A stretch of 64,000 nt of DNA from Duganella sp. CF402 (GTDB taxonomy: Bacteria > Pseudomonadota > Gammaproteobacteria > Burkholderiales > Burkholderiaceae_D), in contig NZ_FOBG01000001.1 of assembly GCF_900109645.1 (NCBI RefSeq), positions 3,586,520 through 3,650,519 of the forward strand. The letters are read 5' to 3'. The notes beneath the pieces are model-generated. The model searched no databases, was not told the DNA's origin, and worked only from the letters and a program-made list of their open reading frames with translations. Positions within the stretch are counted from its first letter, which is position 1; each line of letters begins with the position of its first letter. Both the position numbers and the translations under genes were made by a program. Positions 38,132-47,131 of this stretch are shown here, piece by piece.

Positions 38132-38628
38132 TATTCAAGCGGCAGTTTCATGGCCTTGGCGGCCTCGGTTTGCGATACGCGGAAGGCTTCCAGCTTGGCG
38201 GCCAGTGCATCATCGGTCGATGCGATCATGGCGACGGCGGTCAGCGCTGCATTGGCGGCGCCCGCTTCGCCGATGGCGAAGGTCGACACCGGCACGCCTT
38301 TCGGCATTTGCAGGATGGACAGCATGGAGTCTTCGCCGCGCAGGTATTTGGACGGCACAGGCACGCCCAGCACCGGCACGATGGTCATGGCGGCCACCAT
38401 GCCCGGCAAGTGCGCCGCACCGCCGGCGCCGGCGATGATGGCGCGCAGGCCGCGCGCGCGGGCGCTCTTGGCGTAGGCGTACATCTCGTCCGGCATGCGG
38501 TGCGCCGAGATCACTTGCGCTTCAAACGGCACGCCGAATTGCTTGAGGATGTTGACCGCGTTCTGCATCACGTCCCAGTCCGAGGACGAGCCCATGATGA
38601 CGCCAACCAGTGGTTTAGTATCGCTCAT
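38131..38628 (-). CDS. purE: N5-carboxyaminoimidazole ribonucleotide mutase
   Basis: A 165-residue class I PurE. The active-site glycine/serine motif [13 protein letters not shown] is followed by [15 protein letters not shown] (catalytic His), [17 protein letters not shown] and [16 protein letters not shown]. It moves the carboxyl group of N5-CAIR to make CAIR, the reaction after PurK. The gene lies 1 base after purC and shares a base with purK. Confidence 0.97.
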   Translation of the reverse strand: MSDTKPLVGVIMGSSSDWDVMQNAVNILKQFGVPFEAQVISAHRMPDEMYAYAKSARARGLRAIIAGAGGAAHLPGMVAAMTIVPVLGVPVPSKYLRGEDSMLSILQMPKGVPVSTFAIGEAGAANAALTAVAMIASTDDALAAKLEAFRVSQTEAAKAMKLPLE

Positions 38629-38629
38629 C

Positions 38630-39523
38630 TCAGGCCTTCAGCTTTTCGCCGGTCAGGCGTTCGATGGCTTCGAAGTACTTGGCCTGGGTTTTGTTGATAA
38701 CGTCGGCCGGCAGCGCTGGTGCAGGCGCGGTCTTGCCCCAGTCCAGGGTTTCCAGGTAGTCGCGCACGAACTGCTTGTCGAACGATGGCGGCGAGATGCC
38801 GGTAGCGTACGAATCGGCAGGCCAGAAGCGCGACGAGTCGGCGGTCAGCACTTCGTCCATCAGGTGCATGACGCCGTTTTCGTCCAGGCCGAATTCAAAC
38901 TTGGTGTCGGCAATGATGATGCCCTTGGTGGCCGCGAATTCCGACGCTTCGGTGTACAGCTGGATGGCAACGTCGCGCATCTTGGCGGCCAGCTCGGCGC
39001 CGATACGGCTTTCCATTTCGGCGAAGCTGATGTTTTCGTCGTGTTCGCCCAGGTCGGCCTTGGCGGCCGGGGTGAAGATCGGCTGCGGCAGTTTTTCCGC
39101 TTGCTTCAGGCCTTCCGGCAGCTTGATGCCGCAGATCGAGCCGGTGTCCTGGTAGTCTTTCCAGCCCGAGCCAATGATGTAGCCGCGCACCACGGCTTCC
39201 ACCATGATCGGCTTCAGGCGCTTGGCCACGACGGCGCGGCCTTGCACCTGCTCCACTTCGTCAGCCGCAACCACGGACTCTGGCGCTACGCCGGTCAGGT
39301 GGTTGGGGACGATGTGGCCCAGCTTCGAGAACCAGAAATCGGTCATCTGGTTCAGTACCTTGCCCTTGCCGGGAATCGGTTCATTCATGACAACATCGAA
39401 GGCCGACAGGCGGTCGGAAGTGACGATGAGGATTTTGTCATCACCGACAGCGTAGTTGTCGCGGACTTTGCCGTGGCCGAGGAGTGGCAGGGACTTGATG
39501 GAAGACTGGTAGAGGCTGTTCAT
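38630..39523 (-). CDS. purC: Phosphoribosylaminoimidazole-succinocarboxamide (SAICAR) synthase
   Basis: A 297-residue PurC from ATG 39523 ([12 protein letters not shown]). Motifs are [54 protein letters not shown], the ATP/Mg-binding [12 protein letters not shown] and [13 protein letters not shown]. It joins CAIR with aspartate. It is the first gene of purC-purE-purK-sua5, and the fba terminator lies just upstream. No strong ribosome site is visible; an in-frame upstream start (39559) overlaps the terminator flank and is less likely. Confidence 0.97.
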   Translation of the reverse strand: MNSLYQSSIKSLPLLGHGKVRDNYAVGDDKILIVTSDRLSAFDVVMNEPIPGKGKVLNQMTDFWFSKLGHIVPNHLTGVAPESVVAADEVEQVQGRAVVAKRLKPIMVEAVVRGYIIGSGWKDYQDTGSICGIKLPEGLKQAEKLPQPIFTPAAKADLGEHDENISFAEMESRIGAELAAKMRDVAIQLYTEASEFAATKGIIIADTKFEFGLDENGVMHLMDEVLTADSSRFWPADSYATGISPPSFDKQFVRDYLETLDWGKTAPAPALPADVINKTQAKYFEAIERLTGEKLKA

Positions 39524-39550
39524 AGCAGGGGAATGTAATGAAAAAGCAAA

Positions 39551-39584
39551 AACCGGCAAAAGAGGAAACCCTCGTTCGCCGGTT
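39551..39584 (-). terminator. Rho-independent terminator downstream of fba
   Basis: On the minus strand, AACCGGC...GCCGGTT (39578-39584 and 39551-39557, with an inner GAGG/CCTC pairing) is followed by TTTTTGCTTTTT. It separates fba from the purC operon. Confidence 0.82.
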
Positions 39585-39619
39585 GAAAGAGGTTAATCCA
39601 AAGGGACTAACCCGTTATT

Positions 39620-40684
39620 TTACTTCACAATCTGGGCCAACTCGCCGGCGGCGTAACGCGCAGCCATTTTTTCCAGCGGGATGACCTTGATTTTCGAGGC
39701 CTGGCCTTCGCAGCCGAATGCCTGGAAGCGGGCGCGCACCACTTGCTCGGCGGCAGCGCGGGCTGGCTTCAGGAAGTCGCGCGGGTCGAACTTCGATGGG
39801 TTCTGGAACATGAATTGACGCACGGCGGCAGTCATGGCCAGACGGATGTCGGTGTCGATGTTGATCTTGCGCACGCCGTGACGGATGCCTTCCTGGATTT
39901 CTTCGACTGGCACGCCGTAGGTTTCCTTCATGTCGCCGCCGAATTCGCGGATGATGGCCAGCAGTTCCTGCGGCACCGACGACGAACCGTGCATCACCAG
40001 GTGGGTGTTAGGGATGCGGGCGTGGATTTCCTTGATGCGGTCGATGGCCAGGATGTCGCCGGTTGGCTTGCGGGTGAACTTGTAGGCGCCGTGCGAGGTG
40101 CCGATGGCGATCGCCAGCGCGTCGCACTGGGTGCGCTGCACGAAGTCGGCGGCCTGGGCCACGTCGGTCAGCAGCTGTTCGCGGGTCATGGTGCCGTCGG
40201 CGCCGTGGCCGTCTTCCTTGTCGCCCTTCATGGTTTCCAGCGAACCGAGCACGCCCAGTTCGGCTTCCACCGTCACGCCGATGGCGTGCGAGAACTTCAC
40301 CACTTCTTTCGACACTTCGACGTTGTACTCGTACGAAGCGACCGATTTGCCGTCGGCTTCCAGCGAGCCGTCCATCATCACCGAGGTGAAGCCGGAGCGG
40401 ATCGCGGCCTGGCACACCGCCGGCGACTGGCCGTGGTCCTGGTGCATGACGACCGGGATGTGCGGGTAGGCTTCGACGGCGGCGTCGATCAGGTGGCGCA
40501 GGAAGGCTTCACCGGCGTACTTGCGGGCGCCGGCCGACGCTTGCATGATCACCGGCGCGTTGAGGGCGTCGGCGGCAGCCATGATGGCCTGCACTTGTTC
40601 CAGATTGTTGACGTTGAACGCAGGGATGCCATAGCCGTTTTCAGCAGCATGGTCCAGCAATTGACGCATGGATACGAGGGACAT
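39620..40684 (-). CDS. fba: Class II fructose-bisphosphate aldolase
   Basis: A 354-residue zinc-dependent aldolase (Calvin subtype-like length) acting in glycolysis and gluconeogenesis. ATG 40684 gives [27 protein letters not shown]. The zinc ligands are in [10 protein letters not shown] and the [10 protein letters not shown] segment, HGAYKF and [10 protein letters not shown], and [11 protein letters not shown] supplies the phosphate site. It lies downstream of pyk with a REP-like palindromic pair in the gap and ends in its own terminator. Confidence 0.96.
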   Translation of the reverse strand: MSLVSMRQLLDHAAENGYGIPAFNVNNLEQVQAIMAAADALNAPVIMQASAGARKYAGEAFLRHLIDAAVEAYPHIPVVMHQDHGQSPAVCQAAIRSGFTSVMMDGSLEADGKSVASYEYNVEVSKEVVKFSHAIGVTVEAELGVLGSLETMKGDKEDGHGADGTMTREQLLTDVAQAADFVQRTQCDALAIAIGTSHGAYKFTRKPTGDILAIDRIKEIHARIPNTHLVMHGSSSVPQELLAIIREFGGDMKETYGVPVEEIQEGIRHGVRKINIDTDIRLAMTAAVRQFMFQNPSKFDPRDFLKPARAAAEQVVRARFQAFGCEGQASKIKVIPLEKMAARYAAGELAQIVK

Positions 40685-40725
40685 GGTAATACTCCAATAA
40701 CAATAAAAAAACCTGTCACGTCGTC

Positions 40726-40800
40726 GCCCCGGCGCAGGCCGGGGCCCCATGCTTCAGCTGCCATTCCGGCGCAGCATTGGGTTCCGGCCTGCGCCGGAAC
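40726..40800. repeat. Pair of REP-like palindromes between pyk and fba
   Basis: Two 8-bp-stem hairpins share a CCGGC-GCAG-GCCGG core in opposite orientation: GCCCCGGC-GCAG-GCCGGGGC (40726-40745) and GTTCCGGC-CTGC-GCCGGAAC (40781-40800). The loops GCAG and CTGC are reverse complements, as in paired REP elements of proteobacteria. A related copy lies between recA and recX (54445-54470). A role in mRNA stability between pyk and fba is possible. Confidence 0.75.
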
Positions 40801-40809
40801 GACAACGAC

Positions 40810-42258
40810 TTAACTAAATTCGCCGACCTTGACGATACGCAGCGCGTTGGTGCCGCCCACCTGGCCCATCGGCGAGCCCCAGGTGACCACGATGGTGTCG
40901 CCTTTCTTGACGATGCCATTGGCTTCCAGCAGCTGCTCAGCCTTCTTCAGCACGGCGGTACTGCCGCCTTCCTGCGCCAGACTATAGCCCTTGACGTTGC
41001 GGTACAGCGCCACCTTGCGCAGCGTCGTGGTCGACGGCGTCAGCGCGAAAATCGGCGTATCGATGTTGTGGCGGCTCATCCAGAGCGCGGTCGAGCCGGA
41101 CTCGGTCAACGCCACGATCGCCTTCACGTCCAAATGGTGCGCGGTGAACAGCGCCGCGTAGGCGATCGACTGGTCGATACGGGTGAAGGTCGCATTCACG
41201 AAGTCGGCGTCGAGCTTGTTGTACTCGGACTGCTCGGCTTCCACGCAAATGGCGGCCATCATTTCTACAGTTTCAATCGGGTAGCGGCCCGATGCGGTTT
41301 CGGCCGACGTCATCACGGCGTCGGTGCCGTCCAGCACGGCGTTGGCCACGTCCGATACTTCGGCGCGGGTCGGCACGGCGTTGAAGATCATCGACTCCAT
41401 CATCTGGGTCGCGGTGATCGCCAGCTTGTTCGACTCGCGCGCCATGCGGATCATGCGCTTCTGCAGCGCCGGCACGGCGGCGTTACCCACTTCCACTGCC
41501 AGGTCGCCACGCGCCACCATGATGCCGTCGGAGGCGTCGAGGATCTCCTGCAGCAGCGGGATCGCTTCGGCACGCTCGATCTTGGCGATCATCAGCGGCT
41601 TGTGGCCGAATGGCTCGCCGGCGATGTTGGCCAGCTGGCGCGCCATTTCCATATCGGTTGCGCTTTTCGGGAACGAGATCGCCAGGTAATCGCACTGGAA
41701 ACTCATTGCCGTCTTGATGTCTTCCATGTCCTTGGCGGTCAAGGCCGGCGCGGTCAGGCCGCCGCCGAGGCGATTGATGCCCTTGTTGTTGGACAGTTCG
41801 CCACCGATTTTCACGGTGGTGTAAATCTCGCTGCCGACCACCTTGTCGACCACCAGCACGATCAGGCCGTCGTTCAGCAGCAGCTGGTCGTCCGGGCGCA
41901 CGTCCTGCGGCAGCGCCTTGTAGTCCAGGCCGACGCGCTCCTGATTGCCCAATTCACCGTTCTCGCCCCACTTGGCGTCGAGGATGAACTTGTCGCCCTT
42001 GGTCAGCTCGATCTTACCATTCTCGAATTTGCCGACGCGGATTTTCGGGCCCTGCATGTCCGCCATGATCGCCACTTCGCGGCCGCATTCGGCGGCAGCC
42101 TCGCGCACCAGCCTGGCGCGGTCGATGTGGTCCTGCGCCTTGCCGTGCGAGAAGTTCAGGCGCACGACGTCGACACCGGCACGGATCATTTTGACCAGTA
42201 CGTTGAAGTCGGTAGAAGCTGGGCCGATCGTGGCGACAATTTTGGTGCTACGAGACAT
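40810..42258 (-). CDS. pyk: Pyruvate kinase
   Basis: A 482-residue pyruvate kinase: RSTKIVATIGPAS at the start, VVRLNFSHG, the B domain inserted at about 72-170, the active-site IAKIERAEAI (catalytic Lys), DGIMVARGDLAVEVG (metal site) and ATQMMESMI, then the C domain with TESGSTALWMSR and the final strand. It converts PEP and ADP to pyruvate and ATP. It is downstream of pgk; the 182-base gap contains two perfect palindromes. Confidence 0.97.
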   Translation of the reverse strand: MSRSTKIVATIGPASTDFNVLVKMIRAGVDVVRLNFSHGKAQDHIDRARLVREAAAECGREVAIMADMQGPKIRVGKFENGKIELTKGDKFILDAKWGENGELGNQERVGLDYKALPQDVRPDDQLLLNDGLIVLVVDKVVGSEIYTTVKIGGELSNNKGINRLGGGLTAPALTAKDMEDIKTAMSFQCDYLAISFPKSATDMEMARQLANIAGEPFGHKPLMIAKIERAEAIPLLQEILDASDGIMVARGDLAVEVGNAAVPALQKRMIRMARESNKLAITATQMMESMIFNAVPTRAEVSDVANAVLDGTDAVMTSAETASGRYPIETVEMMAAICVEAEQSEYNKLDADFVNATFTRIDQSIAYAALFTAHHLDVKAIVALTESGSTALWMSRHNIDTPIFALTPSTTTLRKVALYRNVKGYSLAQEGGSTAVLKKAEQLLEANGIVKKGDTIVVTWGSPMGQVGGTNALRIVKVGEFS

Positions 42259-42288
42259 AGTATTCCTTAGCGGTAGGTCATGCGAACA

Positions 42289-42309
42289 GTTTCCGCGCGG
42301 CGCGGAAAC
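42289..42309. repeat. Perfect 9-bp inverted repeat in the pyk leader
   Basis: GTTTCCGCG-CGG-CGCGGAAAC is a perfect 9-bp-arm palindrome with a 3-base loop, about 30 bases upstream of the pyk start on the minus strand. No U-tract follows on either strand. It could be an operator or a leader hairpin. Confidence 0.75.
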
Positions 42310-42337
42310 CAGGAAGCTGCGTTTATTGTGATTCAGC

Positions 42338-42370
42338 CATCAAATCTGTAGGTTTGCTACAGATTTGATG
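42338..42370. repeat. Perfect 14-bp inverted repeat between pgk and pyk
   Basis: CATCAAATCTGTAG and CTACAGATTTGATG are exact reverse complements separated by GTTTG. The element is AT-rich in a GC-rich genome, lacks a T-run and stands in the pgk-pyk gap. Its symmetry would fit a dimeric regulator site or an mRNA-stabilising/processing hairpin. Confidence 0.85.
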
Positions 42371-42440
42371 CCCTTCACAGGCATTACCCGGATTCTACTG
42401 TTAATTTGCTACAAAGCACGACCGTGCTATTAACTGCTCC

Positions 42441-43658
42441 TTACTTTGCTGCGGCGCGCTGGGTCAGGATCTCGACCGCAGGCAGGATTTTGCCTTCCAG
42501 GAATTCCAGGAAAGCGCCGCCGCCGGTGGAGATGTAGCCTACTTGCTCGCTGATGTCGTACTTGGCAATCGCGGCCAGGGTGTCGCCACCGCCGGCGATC
42601 GAGAAGGCTTTGGAGGCGGCGATGGCCAGCGCCAGCGTCTTGGTGCCTTCGCCGAACTGGTCGAACTCGAACACGCCGACCGGGCCGTTCCACACCACGG
42701 TGCCGGCGGCAGCGATTTGCTGGGCCAGCTGGGCGGCGGTTTTAGGACCGATATCGAGGATCATGTCGTCATCTGCGACGTCTTTGACGTCTTTGACGGT
42801 AGCAACAGCGGTCGGCGAGAATTCCTTGGCGCACACCACGTCCACTGGAATCGGCACTTGCGCGCCGCGTTTGGCCATGATGTCGATGATGGCCTTGGCT
42901 TCGTCCACCAGGTCGTTTTCCACCAGCGACTTGCCGATGTTCAGACCGACGGCTTTCATGAAGGTGTTGGCGATGCCGCCGCCGACGATCAGGTTATCGA
43001 CCTTGTCGGCCAGTGCTTTCAAGATCGACAGTTTGGAGGAAACTTTCGAACCGGCCACGATGGCCAGCAGTGGGCGGGCTGGGGCGCCCAGCGCCTTGCC
43101 CAGCGCGTCCAGCTCGGCGGCCAGCAGCGGACCGGCGGCAGCGACTGGCGCGAACTTGGCGATGCCGTGGGTAGAGGCTTCCGCGCGGTGGGCGGTGCCA
43201 AAAGCGTCATTGACGTAGATATCGCACAAAGCGGCCATTTTCTGGGCCAGTTCGTCGCTGTTCTTCTTTTCGCCCTTGTTCACACGGACGTTTTCCAGCA
43301 ACACCACCTGACCGGCTTGCAGGCCTTCCAGGCCGGCGCCGTCCACCCAGTTCTGCTTCAGCTCAACCGGCTGGCCCAGCAGCTCCGACAGGCGCTTGGC
43401 GACTGGCGCCAGGCTGTCTTCCGGCTTGAACTCACCTTCGGTCGGACGGCCCAGGTGGGACGTGACCATGACCTTGGCGCCGGCGGCAACTGCTGCCTTA
43501 ATGGCCGGAACCGACGCGCGAATGCGCGTATCTTCGGTGATATTGCCGGCATCATCCTGCGGCACGTTCAGGTCGGCGCGGATGAAAACGCGCTTGCCTT
43601 GCAGTGCGTTTTGATCGATGAGGTCTTGCAGACGGATGAAGTTCAGAACAGCGGACAT
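42441..43658 (-). CDS. pgk: Phosphoglycerate kinase
   Basis: A 405-residue PGK. Motifs are [62 protein letters not shown], the nucleotide-binding [11 protein letters not shown] and [21 protein letters not shown] and the C-terminal [14 protein letters not shown]. It makes ATP from 1,3-bisphosphoglycerate. It leads the pgk-pyk-fba minus-strand glycolysis group. Promoter elements upstream (43659-43725) were not resolved. Confidence 0.97.
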   Translation of the reverse strand: MSAVLNFIRLQDLIDQNALQGKRVFIRADLNVPQDDAGNITEDTRIRASVPAIKAAVAAGAKVMVTSHLGRPTEGEFKPEDSLAPVAKRLSELLGQPVELKQNWVDGAGLEGLQAGQVVLLENVRVNKGEKKNSDELAQKMAALCDIYVNDAFGTAHRAEASTHGIAKFAPVAAAGPLLAAELDALGKALGAPARPLLAIVAGSKVSSKLSILKALADKVDNLIVGGGIANTFMKAVGLNIGKSLVENDLVDEAKAIIDIMAKRGAQVPIPVDVVCAKEFSPTAVATVKDVKDVADDDMILDIGPKTAAQLAQQIAAAGTVVWNGPVGVFEFDQFGEGTKTLALAIAASKAFSIAGGGDTLAAIAKYDISEQVGYISTGGGAFLEFLEGKILPAVEILTQRAAAK

Positions 43659-43725
43659 GGCTACCCAAGGTCGAGTTGTAGGAAGAGCGCTATTTTACCG
43701 CAAGCCTGCTGTGATTTTTCTGTTA

Positions 43726-44058
43726 TTAAGTTACATGCATCAGTCGTAATGCCGTGAAGAAAGCCATGCCGAAGATGATGGTCTCCAACATATTGCGACG
43801 CAGCAAATAATAGATCGTGGCGACAATGCCGGACACCAGTTTCAGGTTGCTGATGTCGAGCAGCGGCTGGCCGTCCGCAGCGAGGATCAGGTCCGGCGCG
43901 ACGATGGCGGCCAGCGCGCAGGCGGGCGCGTAGCGCAGCATTTCCTGCACCCGTTTCGGAATCGTGATGTGCTGGCCGACCAACCAGAACGAACTGCGCG
44001 TGCAGGCGGTAGCCAGCGCCAGCACCAGGATCACCAGCCAGATTTCCCAGTCAGCCAC
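43726..44058 (-). CDS. azlD: AzlD-family branched-chain amino acid transport subunit
   Basis: A 110-residue, four-helix membrane protein. The GTG start 44058 is preceded by GGAGGA and overlaps the azlC stop by 8 bases; the longer ATG frame ignores that ribosome site. Characteristic segments are LVILVLALATACTRSSFWLV, LRYAPACALAAIVAPDLI and the C-terminal LLRRNMLETIIFGMAFFTALR. AzlD pairs with AzlC to export branched-chain amino acids or azaleucine. Confidence 0.9.
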   Translation of the reverse strand: MADWEIWLVILVLALATACTRSSFWLVGQHITIPKRVQEMLRYAPACALAAIVAPDLILAADGQPLLDISNLKLVSGIVATIYYLLRRNMLETIIFGMAFFTALRLMHVT

Positions 44059-44797
44059 GCTTGCTCCTCCATTTTTCAGCGGTTTCTTCAATGACCATCG
44101 CGGTCAGCATGCCAAGCAGCACCGCCAACAGCAGGCCCAGTTTGTACGGCAGCCCCGCCGCCAGTACCGACACCGCGCCCGCCACCAGCACGCCGCACAA
44201 GGCCGGACGCCCCACCATCAGCGGGATCATCACGCAAATGATGGCCAACGTGCCGGCAAAACTCAGGCCCCACTCCGGCGGCACTGTGCTGCCGAGAAAG
44301 ATGCCGGCGATGGAACCGACCTGCCACGAACCCCAGTTCGGGTACAGCAAGCCCTTCAGATACGACAATTTGCCGACTTGCGGCGCTTCGGACGGGTATT
44401 TTTGCAGGAACAAGGCCACCGTCATGTCGCCGGCGACGTAGCCCAGCGCCAACCGCTGGCGCCACGGCAGATGGGCGAAATGTGGGGCCAGCAGCGCGGA
44501 AAAGATCACAAAACGCAGGTTCACCACCAGAGCGGTGGCGAAAATCACCCAAATCGGCGCATCCGCCGCAATCAGCGGCAGGGCGGCCAACTGGGCCGAA
44601 CCGGCAAACACCACCAAGGTCATGCCCAGCGCCTGCGGAATCGTCAGCCCGGACTTGACCATCGCGATGCCGACCACCAAGCCCCACGCACCGATGCCAA
44701 ATAGCGACGGCAAGCCGGTTTTGACGCCTTCGCGCCAGGAGGGTTCGTGGTGGGCCGCGACGCAGGGCGCGCTGGCTGTACTGCTTGAATCAGTCAT
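44051..44797 (-). CDS. azlC: AzlC-family branched-chain amino acid permease
   Basis: A 248-residue inner-membrane permease with about seven hydrophobic helices. AzlC hallmarks are REGVKTGLPSLFGIGAWGLVVGIAMVKSGLT, FAGSAQLAALPLI, NLRFVIFSALLAPHF and YVAGDMTVALFL. It forms the exporter with AzlD, whose gene overlaps its end. The substrate range cannot be derived from sequence. Confidence 0.92.
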   Translation of the reverse strand: MTDSSSTASAPCVAAHHEPSWREGVKTGLPSLFGIGAWGLVVGIAMVKSGLTIPQALGMTLVVFAGSAQLAALPLIAADAPIWVIFATALVVNLRFVIFSALLAPHFAHLPWRQRLALGYVAGDMTVALFLQKYPSEAPQVGKLSYLKGLLYPNWGSWQVGSIAGIFLGSTVPPEWGLSFAGTLAIICVMIPLMVGRPALCGVLVAGAVSVLAAGLPYKLGLLLAVLLGMLTAMVIEETAEKWRSKRG

Positions 44798-44932
44798 GAA
44801 TAGCTTGTGGCATTCCTGCCACAGGAGGGGCGGCGCCGGGGTTGTGGAGGCGCTATTTTACCGACGATTTTTGCTCAGTGCGCGAATCCGTTAAAATCGT
44901 GCTTTTCTCTCAGCCATCTGGAGCCACAAGAA

Positions 44933-45127
44933 ATGACCACCCCAAACACCGCCAACGCCGTAGAACTCGATGGCAAGGATCTGCCGGCCCACTGCCCTAA
45001 CCCAGCCATGCCGCTGTGGTCGTCGCACCCGCGCGTGTTCCTGGAATTCATCCACGGCGAAGCCAAGTGCCCATACTGCGGCACCGCCTACCGCCTGAAG
45101 CCGGGCACCGTGGTCGGCCACCACTAA
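44933..45127 (+). CDS. Zinc-finger domain protein (NDUFS6/zf-CHCC-like)
   Basis: A 64-residue protein with the CHCC zinc ligand pattern: Cys in AHCPNPAMPLWSSHP, His in the LEFIHGEAKCPYC segment, then C-P-Y-C. This is the fold of the small zinc-binding complex I accessory subunit NDUFS6 and its bacterial homologues. CTGGAG precedes ATG 44933. It is probably first in an operon with the NTF2-like and YheT-like genes. Its role in bacteria is not settled. Confidence 0.88.
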   Translation: MTTPNTANAVELDGKDLPAHCPNPAMPLWSSHPRVFLEFIHGEAKCPYCGTAYRLKPGTVVGHH

Positions 45128-45151
45128 GCCAACCACGCACCGGACGCCACC

Positions 45152-45574
45152 ATGCCAGCCAAGAAAGCGCACTACGGCAGCGCCGCTGAAACCGAAGCGG
45201 CTTTCTATGACGCGCTCAACCGGGCTGACCTGGAGGCGTTGATGGCCCTGTGGGCCGACGACGACGAGATCGTCTGCGTGCACCCGGGCGGTCCGCGCCT
45301 GATCGGGCACGCGGCGATCCGCAAGTCCTGGGCTGCCATCCTCGAACATGGCGGCCTGCACATCCTGCCGTCGCAGCTGCACGAAACCCATACATTGATG
45401 AGCTCGGTACACGTTGTGATCGAAGGCAGCACCGCCGCCACCGGCGAGCCGGCGCATCTGGTCGCCACCAATGTGTACGCGAAAACGCCACGCGGCTGGC
45501 GCATCGTACTGCATCATGTCTCGATCGCGCCCGGCCCGGCACCGGTTGATACCAGCACGCAAATCCTGCACTGA
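45152..45574 (+). CDS. NTF2-like / SnoaL-like domain protein
   Basis: A 140-residue single-domain protein of the NTF2-like cone fold: ETEAAFYDALNRADLEALMALWADDDEIVCVHPGGPRLIGHAAIRKSW, followed by alternating strands ending RGWRIVLHHVSIAP. The family covers ketosteroid isomerase-like enzymes and non-catalytic binding proteins, so a reaction cannot be named. It lies 24 bases after the zinc-finger gene and 20 bases before the YheT-like hydrolase, suggesting cotranscription. Confidence 0.85.
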   Translation: MPAKKAHYGSAAETEAAFYDALNRADLEALMALWADDDEIVCVHPGGPRLIGHAAIRKSWAAILEHGGLHILPSQLHETHTLMSSVHVVIEGSTAATGEPAHLVATNVYAKTPRGWRIVLHHVSIAPGPAPVDTSTQILH

Positions 45575-45594
45575 ACCCTGTATTGAGTCCTGCC

Positions 45595-46545
45595 GTGAAG
45601 TACACCGCACCGTTCTGGCTGCCCAGCGGCCATCTGCAAACCATTTATCCGGCCGTGGCGATCGCCAAACCGGCGGTGCGCTTTCGCCGCGAGCGCTGGG
45701 ATGCGCCGGACGGCGACTTCATCGATGTCGACTTTGTCGACGGCCAGCCGGGCAAACCGTTCGTGGTGCTGTTCCACGGGCTGGAAGGCTCGTCCGACAG
45801 CCATTATGCGCGCGCCCTGATGGCCGACGTGCAGGCACGCGGCTGGTCCGGCGCCGTGCCGCACTTTCGCGGCTGCTCGGGCGAAGCCAACCGCGCGCCG
45901 CGCTTCTACCATTCCGGCGACGCCGCCGAGATCGACTGGATCATCCGCCGCCTGCACGCCCGCCGCGCTGCCGACAGCGGCAAGTTCTACGCCACCGGCG
46001 TCTCGCTGGGCGGCAACGCCCTGCTGCGCTGGCTGGGCGAATCACAGCACCGCGCCGACTTTGTCGATGCCGCTTGCGCGGTATCGGCGCCGCTGGACCT
46101 GGCGCAAGGCGGGGTGTCGCTGTCGAGCGGTTTCAACATGGTCTACACGCGCATGTTCCTGCAAACGCTGAAGCCGAAGTGCGTAGCCAAACTACAGCAG
46201 TTCCCCGGCCTGTTCGATCTGGACGCGCTGCACGCCGCGCGCGACCTGTATGCCTTCGACAACGTGGTGACCGCGCCGCTGCACGGCTACCGCGACACCG
46301 ACGACTACTGGCACCGCGCCAGCGCCAAGCACGTGCTGACCGACATCACCGTGCCGACGCTGGTGCTCAATGCGAAGAACGACCCCTTCCTGCCGGGCCG
46401 CCACCTGCCGCAACGTGCGTCATCGCGCGTGGTACTGGATTATCCTGAGCATGGCGGCCATGTGGGCTTTGCCGTGGGCGGGCCGCCGGGGCGCATCAAC
46501 TGGCTGCCCAAGAAGCTGATTCACTTCCTCGAACAACATGGATGA
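45595..46545 (+). CDS. YheT-family alpha/beta hydrolase
   Basis: A 316-residue hydrolase; GTG 45595 gives MKYTAPFWLPSGHLQTIYPAV, the typical YheT N-terminus. Motifs are FVVLFHGLEGSSDSHYARALM, HFRGCSGEANRAPRFYHSGD, the nucleophile elbow GVSLGGNAL (G-x-S-x-G), NAKNDPFLPG (Asp) and EHGGHVGF (His). Substrates of YheT proteins are not established; some relatives act on acyl esters. The last 8 bases overlap the next gene. Confidence 0.9.
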   Translation: MKYTAPFWLPSGHLQTIYPAVAIAKPAVRFRRERWDAPDGDFIDVDFVDGQPGKPFVVLFHGLEGSSDSHYARALMADVQARGWSGAVPHFRGCSGEANRAPRFYHSGDAAEIDWIIRRLHARRAADSGKFYATGVSLGGNALLRWLGESQHRADFVDAACAVSAPLDLAQGGVSLSSGFNMVYTRMFLQTLKPKCVAKLQQFPGLFDLDALHAARDLYAFDNVVTAPLHGYRDTDDYWHRASAKHVLTDITVPTLVLNAKNDPFLPGRHLPQRASSRVVLDYPEHGGHVGFAVGGPPGRINWLPKKLIHFLEQHG

Positions 46546-47131
46546 CATCGTCAAACAGGCATTGGCCAAGTGGCCCAACGTGCCGCACTGCTACGGCTGG
46601 CTGGCGCTCGATGCGCGCGGCAACTGGCGCATGCGCGACGAACGCGCCCAGCACTTCAACCTGCCCGGCGACAAGCTGAACAACGCGGCGCTGGTCGGCT
46701 TCATCACGCGCAATTACGCGGTCGATGAGCGCGGCTGCTGGTATTTCCAGAACGGTCCGCAGCGCGTGTACGTGCAGCTGGAAGCGACGCCCTACATCGT
46801 GCGCACCGATCCGGCCGCCGGCTGGCTGCTGCACACCGGCGCGCCGCTGGGCACGCCCGAGGCCGCCCTGCTGACCGACAGCGGCGCGCTGATCCTGCAG
46901 CGCGGCGACGTGGTGGCGCAACTCGACGACCGCGATTTTGCCCACGTGCTGCCGCAGCTGCGCATGGACGGCGCGCCAGTGGAAGATGAGGTGCTGCTGG
47001 AATGGATGGAAGGCACCGATGGCACCGGCGCGCTGACGCTGGACGGCCTGGCCGTCGAGCGCATCGCCGCCGATCAGCTGGCGGCGCGTTACGGCTTCGT
47101 CTGCGTGCCGTCGGCGCCGAACGGGTCCTGA
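46538..47131 (+). CDS. Conserved hypothetical protein after YheT
   Basis: A 197-residue soluble protein starting MDDIVKQALAKWPNVPHCYGWLALDARGNWRMRDERAQ. It is strand-rich with recurrent W/Y residues (CWYFQNGPQRVYVQLEATPYIVRT, GWLLHTGAPL) and an acidic C-terminal part. It is a conserved type found in Burkholderiales next to YheT, but I cannot name a family with confidence and see no catalytic motif or signal peptide. It overlaps yheT by 8 bases and the opposing bepA end by 43 bases. Confidence 0.8.
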   Translation: MDDIVKQALAKWPNVPHCYGWLALDARGNWRMRDERAQHFNLPGDKLNNAALVGFITRNYAVDERGCWYFQNGPQRVYVQLEATPYIVRTDPAAGWLLHTGAPLGTPEAALLTDSGALILQRGDVVAQLDDRDFAHVLPQLRMDGAPVEDEVLLEWMEGTDGTGALTLDGLAVERIAADQLAARYGFVCVPSAPNGS

